This document shows positions 8,083 through 18,715 of a stretch of 48,969 nucleotides of DNA, piece by piece. Source of the DNA: Bacillota bacterium (GTDB taxonomy: Bacteria; Bacillota; Clostridia; Peptostreptococcales; Anaerovoracaceae); assembly GCA_017941085.1 (NCBI GenBank), contig JAGAXF010000023.1, positions 1-48,969 on the forward strand, in the 5' to 3' direction. Made by a program: the position numbers and the translations under genes. The notes below the pieces were generated by a model that was not told the origin of the DNA, did not search any database, and was given only the letters and a program-made list of their open reading frames with translations. Numbering within the stretch: position 1 is the stretch's first letter; the number at the start of each line of letters is the position of its first letter.

Positions 8083-11000
8083 CTATTCCGTTCGCAGGGC
8101 TGTAACCGGATCGCTCTTGGCCGCCTTTCTTGAAGGAATTAAACCTCCTATCAAGGTTAGGACAATTGACAGTATAACAAGAAGTACCGCCGGTTTCAAA
8201 TACAGTATTGCATTTATGTTCTCCGATCCCAGTGTATGTAAAATATAGTTGCCCGGAATTAGAATTAACTTGCTTAAACCTATTCCAAAGAGTCCTGCCA
8301 ATAAACCGATAATAAAGGTTTCCGCATTAAATACTCCTGAAATATTTCCTTTGGAGGCGCCGATGGCACGAAGAATGCCGATTTCCTTTCTTCTCTCCAA
8401 TACACTTATATAGGTAATAACTCCTATCATTATAGAGGATACAACCAGGGAGATGGCCACAAAGGCAATTAGTACATAGCTAATTGCATTTACAATATCC
8501 GTAACCGATGACATCAGAACACCCACAATGTCCGTATATCTCACAACCTTATCCTCCTGGTTGGTGTTCTCCATGTCTTCATTATATCCATCCAGGATTT
8601 TTATTATTTCATCCTTACTCTCAAAATTAATGGGATATATGCTGATACTGCTGGGATTCAAAATATCTACGTATCCCATTTTCTGCAGGTTTCCATCGTA
8701 GTTGGCATAACTAGTATTCATTAAGGATGCCATTAGCTCTCCCAATTCTTTTTCCGTCATATTAAACTTAAAGGCATTGGACAAAGCCTCTTCATCAAAG
8801 CTAAAGGCATTCTCCATTCCGGAAGCCAGCTGATTTGCAAACTGGGTTCCAAACTGTCCCATAGCCTCCGTCATAACCTTTGATATGGCATCGGAATAAC
8901 CCTTCATCACCTCTGAAATGGCTTGCTGCATTCCCTTGCCCATGGCATCACCGATTTCTTTACCCATGGTGGCAGTGTATTGGCTAACAAGATTTTCTAT
9001 ATTCTTTTGCAGCTGTTTTTCCACTGCGGGAACATCCACCACTTCATTAACGGAATCCTCCAAGAGTTTTTTACCCTCCTCCGAACCCAGGTAGGTACTG
9101 ATGGATTGAAGGATTTCGTTTATGCCGGGAGCACCCTGCTTTGCTGCATAGGCTTCATAATCCTTTGGAACCTTGTCTGCCAGGGCATTTGAATCTATAG
9201 CAGGTATTACCAGCTCATCCATCTTCTGCTGGATCAGATCCACCTCATCTTGTATGAGGGCTGCAGCAGTTCCTGATTCCAGATACTCGGTAATATATTG
9301 ATTGATTGTCTTGTCTCCATTAGGGTCATATCCCTGAACAAAATCACTAAAGCCTGCCATGATTCTTTCAACCATGGCTCTTATATCCTCCTGGGTAACG
9401 CTGGGCAGCACTATCTGCTCTCTCCAGGCATCCATTTCCTTTTGAAGGAGATCTCTAAATTCCTGAGATCTAAAGTATTCGCCAATGGTATTGGCTATTT
9501 CTGCAGCCAAAGTTCTCAGCTCATCCCCCGAGGCAGCCATATATCCATCAAGTACTTTTCTAAATACAGAAGCGGCCTCTGCCGGTGTTAAATCCACCTC
9601 AACCCCATCCAGCAGTTTCCTTAGTTCCTCCATAGTAATAGGCGGCAGATTGCTCATATCAATATTGGACATCATCTGACTGAAATCAATATTATCCAAG
9701 CCGCTTAAGTCAATGCTGCTGGGGTCTATATTATTTGCCAAATTGGATAAATCCATTCCGGAGAAATCCATATTCATGGCATTGGAATTAAAGTTAAAGG
9801 CATTGGCAAAGGCATTCTCATCCACTGTAAAGAGAGACTCCATATTAAAAGCGTTGTTATTACTGGTGTCGGAAAAACTCTTACCTGTGAAAACATTTCT
9901 GCTTCTGTTTTTCTTCTGGTCCTTCACTATTTCACTGCCTTCTGCTTCTGCCACAAGATCAAAAAGCAGATCCTGAGTATACATTATTCCGGGATAGAGC
10001 ATGGCCACTCTGCTATTCTCCTTCGGTGCCATTACCCCTACAATATTAAGATCCCAACCCTTTGACACAACATCTTTCATATACTCATTGTCGTCGGCTT
10101 TGTCCGTCCAAACCTTATAGTTACTGTCATATTTATAGCGGTAGTGACTTGGTACAACCTTAAAGCTAACGGAAAGGAAATCCTCGTAATCAAATTCCAT
10201 TATTACATCATCGGGATTAAATATTGGGTTGCCATCCCTAAAGCTTTGAATCAGCTTGTCAAATTCTTCACCGTCTCTAAAGCCTAGAACATAGAGCATA
10301 TTGTCACTAATATGCCCCTTGGAGGACAATACCAAAACTGCCTCATTTTTGTTTTCGGGCCATCTGCCGGCCATTACATCGTACTGGTCTCTATATAAGC
10401 TGGCGTCCCTGGGCAACTGCCCAAAGGCTTCCATACTGACGCCCATCATGGCGTAGGCCTGAGCTTCTCCATCAAACTCCGTAGTTAAGCTGCTGGGACA
10501 GACCTGACGTACCTTGTTTTCCTCCTGCCTGAAAATCCAGGGAGACAGATCATAGGTGTACTCTATATCCGTGGCATACTCCATGGTTCGACTTTTGGGA
10601 TCCTCCAAAAACTTTTTAAGAGACGCCAAATCATTATTGTCCATACTGGAAAACATGTCGGCAATGAGCTTAACCTCAACAACGTCCTTATCCCCCTCAG
10701 CCATATAGCCGGAAGGCATGGAGGACATCATGGTGCCAATATCAAAGCTGGTTTTGGTTATGCTCAAGGGATAAGCCGCCAGGGTTTCTTCCTGAGTGTC
10801 TTCAATATATTTATTAACCCCATCGGAAAGGGAAAGAATTAAAGCAATACCAATAATGCCGATGGAACCGGCAAAGGCCACCAGAATGGTTCTCGCCTTC
10901 TTGGTCCATAGGTTGTTAAAACTGAGTGCCAGAGCTGTCAGGAAGGACATGGATGCTTTTCCAAGATTCTTGTGAATAGGACCTCCGGAAACAAAGGCGG

Positions 11001-11682
11001 CTGCATTAAAGGGATCAGAATCCGCAGTAATCTTGCCGTCCTTAAGCTGGACTATTCTTGTGGCATATTTTTCCGCCAGCTCCGGATTATGGGTAACCAT
11101 AACCACCAGTCTGTCCTTGGCCACCTCCTTTAGAAGGTCCATAACCTGAAGGCTGGTTTCACTATCCAGGGCACCGGTAGGTTCATCCGCCAGCAAAATA
11201 TCCGGGTCGTTTACCAAGGCTCTGGCTATGGCCACCCTCTGCATCTGTCCTCCGGATAATTGATTGGGCTTCTTGTATATGTGATCCTCCAGGCCTACTT
11301 TTTTCAAGGCCTCCTTGGCTCTTTCTTTTCTCTCGTCTCTGGATATGCCGCTTATGGTAAGGGCCAATTCCACATTGGATAGAACTGTTTGATGAGGAAT
11401 CAGATTATAACTTTGAAACACAAAACCGATGGTATGATTCCTATAGGAATCCCAATCTCTGTCCTTGTACTCCTTGGTGGTAACTCCATTTATAATAAGA
11501 TCCCCGCTGTCATATCTGTCCAATCCACCGATAATATTCAGCAAAGTAGTCTTGCCGGATCCACTGGGACCCAAAATAGCTACAAATTCATTATCCCTTA
11601 AATCCAAGGAGACCCCATCCAGGGCCATTTGCTCTAAATTGCCTGTTATGTATTTTTTCTTTATATCTTTCACCTGAAGCAT
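8083..11682 (-). CDS. giant MacB/FtsX-like ABC transporter, ATPase and permease in one chain
   Basis: A 1199-residue fusion. Residues 1-230 are an ABC ATPase of the LolD/MacB type with Walker A GPSGSGKT (38-45), signature LSGGQ (142-146) and Walker B ILLADEP (162-168). A membrane segment (about 265-285) is followed by an extracytoplasmic region of about 770 residues, then an FtsX-type three-helix domain (about 1065-1190) containing LERRKEIGILRAIGAS. The extracytoplasmic part holds a Ser/Asn/Asp-rich stretch with repeated D-[FL]-S-x-[LM] units (about 625-680) and long helical segments. Such proteins export or extract lipids or peptides, or act mechanically; the substrate is unknown. The ATG at 11682 has no Shine-Dalgarno and coincides with the predicted transcription start. 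Confidence 0.85.
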   Translation of the reverse strand: MLQVKDIKKKYITGNLEQMALDGVSLDLRDNEFVAILGPSGSGKTTLLNIIGGLDRYDSGDLIINGVTTKEYKDRDWDSYRNHTIGFVFQSYNLIPHQTVLSNVELALTISGISRDERKERAKEALKKVGLEDHIYKKPNQLSGGQMQRVAIARALVNDPDILLADEPTGALDSETSLQVMDLLKEVAKDRLVVMVTHNPELAEKYATRIVQLKDGKITADSDPFNAAAFVSGGPIHKNLGKASMSFLTALALSFNNLWTKKARTILVAFAGSIGIIGIALILSLSDGVNKYIEDTQEETLAAYPLSITKTSFDIGTMMSSMPSGYMAEGDKDVVEVKLIADMFSSMDNNDLASLKKFLEDPKSRTMEYATDIEYTYDLSPWIFRQEENKVRQVCPSSLTTEFDGEAQAYAMMGVSMEAFGQLPRDASLYRDQYDVMAGRWPENKNEAVLVLSSKGHISDNMLYVLGFRDGEEFDKLIQSFRDGNPIFNPDDVIMEFDYEDFLSVSFKVVPSHYRYKYDSNYKVWTDKADDNEYMKDVVSKGWDLNIVGVMAPKENSRVAMLYPGIMYTQDLLFDLVAEAEGSEIVKDQKKNRSRNVFTGKSFSDTSNNNAFNMESLFTVDENAFANAFNFNSNAMNMDFSGMDLSNLANNIDPSSIDLSGLDNIDFSQMMSNIDMSNLPPITMEELRKLLDGVEVDLTPAEAASVFRKVLDGYMAASGDELRTLAAEIANTIGEYFRSQEFRDLLQKEMDAWREQIVLPSVTQEDIRAMVERIMAGFSDFVQGYDPNGDKTINQYITEYLESGTAAALIQDEVDLIQQKMDELVIPAIDSNALADKVPKDYEAYAAKQGAPGINEILQSISTYLGSEEGKKLLEDSVNEVVDVPAVEKQLQKNIENLVSQYTATMGKEIGDAMGKGMQQAISEVMKGYSDAISKVMTEAMGQFGTQFANQLASGMENAFSFDEEALSNAFKFNMTEKELGELMASLMNTSYANYDGNLQKMGYVDILNPSSISIYPINFESKDEIIKILDGYNEDMENTNQEDKVVRYTDIVGVLMSSVTDIVNAISYVLIAFVAISLVVSSIMIGVITYISVLERRKEIGILRAIGASKGNISGVFNAETFIIGLLAGLFGIGLSKLILIPGNYILHTLGSENINAILYLKPAVLLVILSIVLTLIGGLIPSRKAAKSDPVTALRTE

Positions 11683-11697
11683 AGTTGCATTATACCA
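11683..11697 (-). promoter_or_regulatory. leaderless extended -10 promoter of the MacB-like gene
   Basis: On the minus strand TGG is followed directly by TATAAT (11694-11689). Seven bases past the last T is 11682, the A of the start codon. The six bases between, GCAACT, contain no ribosome binding site. No good -35 is visible, which fits an extended -10 promoter. Confidence 0.6.
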
Positions 11698-11789
11698 CAG
11701 TGTTACCGAAATATTACACTTTGAATATAAATAAACTCTTAAATAATCTTAATAAGTCTACAATAAACTTAGGTATGTCGCTTTCACAC

Positions 11790-11818
11790 TTTGCTTGATT
11801 AAATCGCCACATTATAAT
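11790..11818 (+). promoter_or_regulatory. sigma-A-type promoter of thrH
   Basis: TTTGCT (11790-11795) and TATAAT (11813-11818) are separated by 17 bp. The predicted transcript begins near 11825, giving a leader of about 25 nt with AAGGAGGAAAT before the ATG. This is a conventional leadered promoter. Confidence 0.5.
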
Positions 11819-11849
11819 ATACTATTTTAGTTATTATTAAGGAGGAAAT

Positions 11850-12455
11850 ATGTATATAGTTTGCATGGATATGGAGGGTATTATTACCCCTGAAATATGG
11901 ATTGAATTCTCAGAAGCCGTTGGAATTCCGGAGTTAGCCCTTACCACAAGGGATGAGCCGGATTACGACAAGCTTATGAAGCACAGAATGGATTTGCTTA
12001 ACGCCAATGGATATGGCCTTAAGGAAATACAGGAAGTTATTTCTAAAATGGATCCTCTTCCCGGGGCAAGAGCTTTCTTGGATGACCTTAGATCCTTTGC
12101 TCAAGTCGTTGTTCTAAGCGATACCTTTACCCAATTTGCCATGCCTTTAATGGAAAAGCTAGGCTGGCCCACCCTGTTTTGCAATAAACTTACAGTGGAT
12201 AATGAGGGAAAAATATCCGGCTATGTAATGCGAACCCAGGGAAGCACCAAATTAAGTGCCGTCAAGGCTCTCCAATCCACCGGATTTAAAACCATTGCCG
12301 TAGGGGATAGCTTTAACGATTTAGCCATGATTAGAGCTAGCCAGGCAGGATTCCTTTTTAGATCCACAGAGGCAATAAAGAAGGATAACCCGGATATTCC
12401 TGCAGTGGAAACCTATGAGGATTTAATGAAGGGTATAAAAACCATTCTTGGATAG
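11850..12455 (+). CDS. thrH: ThrH-type HAD phosphatase (phosphoserine phosphatase / homoserine phosphotransferase)
   Basis: A 201-residue haloacid-dehalogenase enzyme. The N-terminal motif is CMDMEGIITPEIW, with nucleophile Asp7 and the ThrH-type Glu9 in place of the common second Asp. TTRDEPDYDKLMKHR, VVLSDTF (motif II) and AVGDSFNDLAM (motif III) match ThrH, which in Pseudomonas dephosphorylates phosphoserine and can pass the phosphate to homoserine. In this organism a role in serine synthesis is the simplest guess. AAGGAGG precedes the ATG. It lies 34 nt upstream of atpI but that gene has its own promoter. Confidence 0.9.
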   Translation: MYIVCMDMEGIITPEIWIEFSEAVGIPELALTTRDEPDYDKLMKHRMDLLNANGYGLKEIQEVISKMDPLPGARAFLDDLRSFAQVVVLSDTFTQFAMPLMEKLGWPTLFCNKLTVDNEGKISGYVMRTQGSTKLSAVKALQSTGFKTIAVGDSFNDLAMIRASQAGFLFRSTEAIKKDNPDIPAVETYEDLMKGIKTILG

Positions 12456-12472
12456 AAAAATAACCCTCTTTA

Positions 12473-12489
12473 TGTTAAAATAAAACACT
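12473..12489 (+). promoter_or_regulatory. near-leaderless extended -10 promoter of the ATP synthase operon
   Basis: TGT is followed by TAAAAT (12476-12481). Predicted +1 is 12488-12490, at or within 2 nt of the atpI ATG at 12490. No Shine-Dalgarno precedes the ATG. The short gap to thrH means some read-through from thrH is also possible. Confidence 0.45.
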
Positions 12490-12852
12490 ATGAATTTAAC
12501 AAAAACACAAAAGGTTTTTTCAATTTATGTAGGGTTAATTTTAATAATAGGTATTGTTACATTCTTTATGGCATCTGTACCCGGTGATGCTCTTCTTGGT
12601 CTTCTTGCCGGAGCAATATCCGCCGGAGCTAATTATTTTCTTCTTCACCTGGCCATGAAGTTTTTAATGTCATCAAATTGGATTCTCGCAATTCAATCCT
12701 ATGTAGCCCGTATCTTAATCTATTTGTTGGCAATTGTTTTTAGTGTAAAGGTTGGAATCTCCGCCGCCGCTTCCTTTGGTGCTGCTGTGGTGGCCATTTC
12801 CCTATCTATATTCATTGTATATGGAATTGGAGGACTAAAATCCCATGATTAA
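12490..12852 (+). CDS. atpI: ATP synthase assembly protein I-like
   Basis: A 120-residue protein with four hydrophobic segments (about 10-30, 35-58, 66-87, 93-112), the shape of AtpI, which assists c-ring assembly and may handle Mg2+ or Na+. Assignment rests on size, topology and position directly before atpB, with which it overlaps by 8 nt (12845-12852). It apparently starts the operon from a near-leaderless promoter. Confidence 0.8.
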   Translation: MNLTKTQKVFSIYVGLILIIGIVTFFMASVPGDALLGLLAGAISAGANYFLLHLAMKFLMSSNWILAIQSYVARILIYLLAIVFSVKVGISAAASFGAAVVAISLSIFIVYGIGGLKSHD

Positions 12853-13573
12853 TGTGGACGAATTAGGGGCCCGAATTATTTGGAGTTTTGGCGATGGCTC
12901 TTTTTACATCACCGAAAGCACCCTCTTTGGCCTTATAGTTGCTGCAGTCTTGGCAATACTGGGCATATGGCTGGGTAGCCGCCTGGAGCAGGTGCCCAGA
13001 GGTAAACAAATCATAGCCGAATTCCTGGTGGGTTGGGTGTATAAGTTCACCGAAAACAATATGGGCAAAAGGAATATCACCTTTGCTCCCTATGTGGGAA
13101 CCATCCTTGCCTTTGGTTTCTGCGCCAGCTCTCTAGGACTCTTTGGTCTTAGACCTATTACCGCTGATTTAAATGTTACAGCAGGGCTGGCTCTACTTAC
13201 CTTCCTTATGATTCTTATAAACTCCATAAGGCGTCAGGGTATCAAAGGAAAGTTAAAACATATGTGTGATCCCTATCCCTTTATGTTCCCATTAAAGGTG
13301 ATGGAGGAAGTGGCTCTACCTGTTTCCCTGGCACTCCGTATGTTCGGCAATATTCTGGGAGGCTATATAATAGTAGAATTATGGCTCCACTTAATGACCT
13401 GGATAAGTGAGCACATAACCACAATTCCATTTTTAAGAGCAGTAACCGTACTACCCTTAAATGCAGTCTTTGATATTGCGGAACCTGCCATCCAAGCCTT
13501 CATCTTCACCATGCTTACGGTTATCAACCTAACCACCGCAATGCATGTTAGCGGCGCCGATGAAGAGCATTAA
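12845..13573 (+). CDS. atpB: ATP synthase F0 subunit a
   Basis: The stator channel subunit of F0, 242 residues with five to six membrane helices. The essential arginine is Arg165 in SLALRMFGNILGG, the conserved helix that faces the c-ring, and the last helix has the expected EPAIQAFIFTMLT pattern. Length matches clostridial a subunits. The start overlaps atpI. Confidence 0.95.
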   Translation: MINVDELGARIIWSFGDGSFYITESTLFGLIVAAVLAILGIWLGSRLEQVPRGKQIIAEFLVGWVYKFTENNMGKRNITFAPYVGTILAFGFCASSLGLFGLRPITADLNVTAGLALLTFLMILINSIRRQGIKGKLKHMCDPYPFMFPLKVMEEVALPVSLALRMFGNILGGYIIVELWLHLMTWISEHITTIPFLRAVTVLPLNAVFDIAEPAIQAFIFTMLTVINLTTAMHVSGADEEH

Positions 13574-13627
13574 TTTAATAACAAAGTTATAAACCCATAA
13601 TAATAAGAAATATCACAGGAGGAAAAA

Positions 13628-13843
13628 ATGAGTATTTTCGGAATTGCACTAGCTATGGGCATGGCATGTCTCGGTATCGGCCTAGGTCAAGGGCTGGGAC
13701 TGAGCAAAGGTTTGGAGGGTATATCCAAACAGCCTGAGGCTTCCAACAAAATTCAGACAGCCATGATTGTTGGTATGGCTTTGATGGAAACCATCGGCAT
13801 TCTTACTTTCGTTATTGCGATTATGCTTTTCAGCAAAGTATAG
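13628..13843 (+). CDS. atpE: ATP synthase F0 subunit c, likely Na+-binding
   Basis: A 71-residue two-helix proteolipid forming the rotor ring. The loop motif is SKQPEA and the ion-binding carboxylate is Glu54 in ALMETIGIL. Aligned with the Na+-dependent Ilyobacter tartaricus c subunit, the Na+ ligands Gln32, Glu65 and Ser66 correspond to Gln21, Glu54 and Thr55. The Pro28 and Tyr70 positions are not conserved (Ile and Leu). A hydroxyl residue next to the Glu is the feature that usually separates Na+ from H+ rings, so Na+ coupling is likely but inferred. GGAGG precedes the ATG. Confidence 0.95.
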   Translation: MSIFGIALAMGMACLGIGLGQGLGLSKGLEGISKQPEASNKIQTAMIVGMALMETIGILTFVIAIMLFSKV

Positions 13844-13855
13844 GGAGGTAGAGTT

Positions 13856-14395
13856 GTGACTGCCCATCAACCATTACTTACTTTGAATTGGAACCTGCTG
13901 TTTTCTCTTATAACAGTAGTGGTTTTGATTCTGATACTGAAAAAGTTCTTTTTTGAAAAAGTTCACAACTTTATGATGCAGCGCCAGAAGGAAATTGAAG
14001 ACTCTCTTCAGGAGGCAAAGGATAAAAACCTTGAGGCAGAGGCTTTAAAGGCTGAGTATCAAGAGCAGCTTTCAAAGGCCTCTGAGGAAGGCGCGGCCAT
14101 TATAAATCAGGCCAAAGCCGAGGCTCGGGAAGAAGCCGAGAAGCTAATTGTGGATGCCCATAAGGAAGCCACAAAGATTCTTGAAGAAAACGAGGCTGCC
14201 ATTGAACAGCGGAAGCAGGATGCCAAAAAGGAATTGGAGAACGAAGTCAGCGAGCTGGCGATTTTGGCTGCCCAAAAGATTTTGGAGCAAAGCGATCCCC
14301 AGGAAACCCTCTTCTCCGGAGAGGCCTCCGATACAATGGCCGTACGTCATAAGGTGGACGAACTAAAAATTCACATGAATAACGATGCCAATTAG
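13856..14395 (+). CDS. atpF: ATP synthase F0 subunit b
   Basis: Peripheral stalk subunit, 179 residues: one N-terminal membrane helix (about 12-30), then a long charged amphipathic helix (31-145) ending in the usual AAQKILEQ. About 33 residues follow (SDPQETLF to the C-terminus) beyond the typical b-subunit end. This tail is far too short to be a fused delta subunit. The start is GTG with GGGAGG 7 nt upstream. No atpH follows: atpA begins 30 nt after this stop. Confidence 0.93.
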   Translation: MTAHQPLLTLNWNLLFSLITVVVLILILKKFFFEKVHNFMMQRQKEIEDSLQEAKDKNLEAEALKAEYQEQLSKASEEGAAIINQAKAEAREEAEKLIVDAHKEATKILEENEAAIEQRKQDAKKELENEVSELAILAAQKILEQSDPQETLFSGEASDTMAVRHKVDELKIHMNNDAN

Positions 14396-14425
14396 CCCCT
14401 TGAATAGCTAAGGTAGTAAAAGAAT

Positions 14426-15952
14426 ATGTCAAACAAACATGATTTGGAAAACTTCATAGACAAGGATGAGATAATCCGAGTCATTCGAAGCCGCATAGAT
14501 TCCTATACTGCAGAAAAGGATCCCGATGATTTTGGTACTGTGGTAGAGGTGGGTGACGGTATTGCCAGAATAGAAGGACTGCCCGGATGTCATTCCGGAG
14601 AACTACTCTCCTTCCCCAGTGGCCAGTTTGGCATGGCCATGAATCTGGAAGATGATAGTGTAGGCGCAGTAATCATAGGCTCCGACAGAGGTATTAGAGA
14701 GGGAGACGTGGTAAAGGCCACAGGTCATACCACAGAAGTTCCCACCGGGCCCGGCCTTTTGGGTCGTGTAATCGATCCCCTAGGTAGACCCTTGGACGAA
14801 AAGGGCCGCATTAACTATACCAATATGCGCCCCATAGAATATCCTGCACCGGGAGTATTGGAGAGAAAGTCTGTATTCCAGCCCCTTCAGACAGGAATCA
14901 AGGCCATAGACGCCATGATTCCCATCGGCAAAGGCCAAAGAGAACTTATTATCGGCGACCGCCAAACAGGCAAAACAGCCATTGCCATCGACACCATAAT
15001 CAATCAAAGAGAAACCGACGTCATATGTATCTATGTGGCAATAGGTCAGAGGCAATCCACCGTTGCTCAGCTGGTTCAAACCCTTAAAACCCACGGAGCT
15101 ATGGATTATACTATCGTGGTTTCCGCCACTGCCAGTGACTCTGCGCCTCTTCAATATATTGCCCCCTATGCCGGTTGCGCCATGGCAGAGGAATTCATGT
15201 ACCAGGGCAAGGATGTTTTGATAATCTATGACGACCTTTCAAAACACGCTGTTGCCTATCGCGCCATGTCCCTGCTTTTAAGAAGGCCCCCGGGACGTGA
15301 GGCCTATCCGGGAGATGTATTCTATCTCCACAGCAGACTTTTGGAAAGAGCAGCAAAGCTTTCCGATGATTTGGGCGGAGGTTCCATTACTGCCATTCCC
15401 ATAATTGAAACCCAGGCAGGAGATGTTTCTGCTTATATACCAACCAATGTTATATCCATTACCGACGGACAGATATTCCTGGAGACGGAATTATTCTTCT
15501 CCGGACAACGCCCGGCCATAAACGCCGGTATCTCCGTATCTCGTGTAGGCGGTAATGCCCAGATAAAAGCCATGAAGCAGGTTGCCAGCAGTATCAAACT
15601 TCAGCTGGCTCAATATAGAGAGCTTAAAAACTTCTCTCAATTCGGATCCGATATAGATGAGTCTACTAAAAGGCTCCTATCCAGCGGAGAAAGGCTTACG
15701 GAGGTTCTGAAGCAGGCCCAGTATTCCCCTCTCCCCGTTGAGTATCAGGTTATGACCATCTTTGCCGCTGTTAACGGTTATATGGATGATATACCTGTAT
15801 CGGATATCCTTAAATTTGAAAAGAACCTATGTCGTCTAATGGACACCAATTACCCGGAGGTGGGAACAGCCATTAGAGTCACCGGCGAATTCCCCAAAGA
15901 AATGCAGAAAAAGCTTATTAAGGGAATATCCCAGTGTAAGGATGAAATGTAA
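14426..15952 (+). CDS. atpA: ATP synthase F1 subunit alpha
   Basis: Non-catalytic nucleotide-binding subunit, 508 residues. Walker A is GDRQTGKT (177-184), and the signature [14 protein letters not shown] is intact. The N-terminal segment that normally binds the delta subunit is present ([10 protein letters not shown] and on). The ribosome binding site is weak, an AAGG about 12 nt before the ATG, suggesting lower or coupled initiation. Confidence 0.97.
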   Translation: MSNKHDLENFIDKDEIIRVIRSRIDSYTAEKDPDDFGTVVEVGDGIARIEGLPGCHSGELLSFPSGQFGMAMNLEDDSVGAVIIGSDRGIREGDVVKATGHTTEVPTGPGLLGRVIDPLGRPLDEKGRINYTNMRPIEYPAPGVLERKSVFQPLQTGIKAIDAMIPIGKGQRELIIGDRQTGKTAIAIDTIINQRETDVICIYVAIGQRQSTVAQLVQTLKTHGAMDYTIVVSATASDSAPLQYIAPYAGCAMAEEFMYQGKDVLIIYDDLSKHAVAYRAMSLLLRRPPGREAYPGDVFYLHSRLLERAAKLSDDLGGGSITAIPIIETQAGDVSAYIPTNVISITDGQIFLETELFFSGQRPAINAGISVSRVGGNAQIKAMKQVASSIKLQLAQYRELKNFSQFGSDIDESTKRLLSSGERLTEVLKQAQYSPLPVEYQVMTIFAAVNGYMDDIPVSDILKFEKNLCRLMDTNYPEVGTAIRVTGEFPKEMQKKLIKGISQCKDEM

Positions 15953-15982
15953 AACCAAAGATACTGTTTAAAGGAGAAGGAA

Positions 15983-16924
15983 GTGGCGGAGCAACTTCAA
16001 GCCATACAGCGACGAATCAAAAGTATAGAAAGCACTGAAAAAATAGCAAGTGCCATGCAGTTGGTTGCAGCGGCTAAGTTAAAGCAGGCCACAAACAGAT
16101 TTAATTACAGTCGCAATCATCTTAAACCTTTGGCAGACATGCTGAAGGAGAGAATTGAAAGGGAAAACTTTGATAAGGATCCTTCTTATTACACCAACAA
16201 AAAAACCGTCATCGACGACAACAAGGAAATAGCCCCTTCCCTTACCATAGTTATAACCGGATGCAAGGGAATGTGCGGAAGCTACAATTCCACCATTCTA
16301 AAGGAATTGGAAGATGCAGAGGCTATGACCACCTTCCTGCCTTTGGGCCTTAAGGGCTATGACCATATACGTAGCCACAATCTCTTTCTTCTGGAAGACT
16401 ATATTGTGGATATATCTCCGGAAGACCAGGATTCCACGGACAGCAATAATGAAACAAGTATCCGCAGCAGGTTTAGAGACTATTACGAAAAGCCGGCGGA
16501 AGAACATAGTTACAGCCACATACTGAATCTAAGCAAGAAGATTATCTATAGGCAGCAGGCCGGAGAAATTGCAGAGGTGCACCTGGTTTACGCCAAGTAC
16601 AAAAACTCTATGGCCTATGAAGTGGTCAGTAAAATGGTACTTCCTGTCTATAACGTAGATGAGAAACCGGAGTATACTCCTTATCTTGCTGAGTTTTTAG
16701 CCTTAACCCTTTATGGAGCCATTGGAGAAGCTGCTTTAAACGAATACGGCGCCAGAAGGCTGGCTATGAAAAATGCCACCGACAATGCCGAGGAAATATT
16801 GGCAGGACTTGAAACAAAATACCATAGAGCCAGACAAGCTCAAATTACAGACGAGTTAATCGAAATTATTTCAGGAACCGAATCCCAGCAGGCTTTGGAA
16901 AAAGAAGCAAAGAAAAAGAGATAA
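15983..16924 (+). CDS. atpG: ATP synthase F1 subunit gamma
   Basis: Central rotor shaft, 313 residues against about 285 in most bacteria. N- and C-terminal helices are well conserved: STEKIASAMQLVAAAKL at the start, and RRLAMKNATDNA with RQAQITDELIEI at the end. The extra length sits in the middle domain, including an acidic stretch near residues 140-180, and in a basic tail. It starts with GTG behind AAGGAGAAGGAA. Confidence 0.95.
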   Translation: MAEQLQAIQRRIKSIESTEKIASAMQLVAAAKLKQATNRFNYSRNHLKPLADMLKERIERENFDKDPSYYTNKKTVIDDNKEIAPSLTIVITGCKGMCGSYNSTILKELEDAEAMTTFLPLGLKGYDHIRSHNLFLLEDYIVDISPEDQDSTDSNNETSIRSRFRDYYEKPAEEHSYSHILNLSKKIIYRQQAGEIAEVHLVYAKYKNSMAYEVVSKMVLPVYNVDEKPEYTPYLAEFLALTLYGAIGEAALNEYGARRLAMKNATDNAEEILAGLETKYHRARQAQITDELIEIISGTESQQALEKEAKKKR

Positions 16925-18325
<1,401 letters not shown>

Positions 18326-18381
18326 ACTACCACTTCTGAGTTCAGTACATATTAGCGCCATAGCCTAACAAGGAGAATAAC

Positions 18382-18681
18382 ATGGCCACAGAATTTTCAC
18401 TGGAAATTAAAACCCCGGAAAAGCTCATATTCTCCGGGGATATAGAATCTCTTATTGTAGAGCACCCTTCAGGAAAGGAAGGGTATCTTGCTTTTCACGA
18501 ACCTGTTCTTAGAGAACTGGCTCCCGGCATGGTGCAGTTCTCCGGAGAGAGAGTCGCAGGAAAAATCCCTTCTGACAATCCCTCCATTCTAAAAACCAAT
18601 AGTCCAAAAACCTTTGAAATTGAAATTCAGGGTGGCTTCCTTAGTTTTGAAGGAAACAAGGCTGTGGTTTTCATTAGATAG
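18382..18681 (+). CDS. atpC: ATP synthase F1 subunit epsilon, beta-sandwich only
   Basis: A 99-residue epsilon subunit. The N-terminal beta-sandwich is recognisable (FSLEIKTPEKLIFSGDIESL and a closing GGFLSFEGNKAVVF) but the protein ends there. The C-terminal helical hairpin that in most bacteria inhibits ATP hydrolysis (total about 130-140 residues) is absent. About ten extra residues sit in the middle of the sandwich. There is no in-frame continuation after the TAG, and AAGGAG precedes the ATG. Confidence 0.9.
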   Translation: MATEFSLEIKTPEKLIFSGDIESLIVEHPSGKEGYLAFHEPVLRELAPGMVQFSGERVAGKIPSDNPSILKTNSPKTFEIEIQGGFLSFEGNKAVVFIR

Positions 18682-18715
18682 AATTTCTATTATCTATTAC
18701 AGCCACAAGAGGTAT

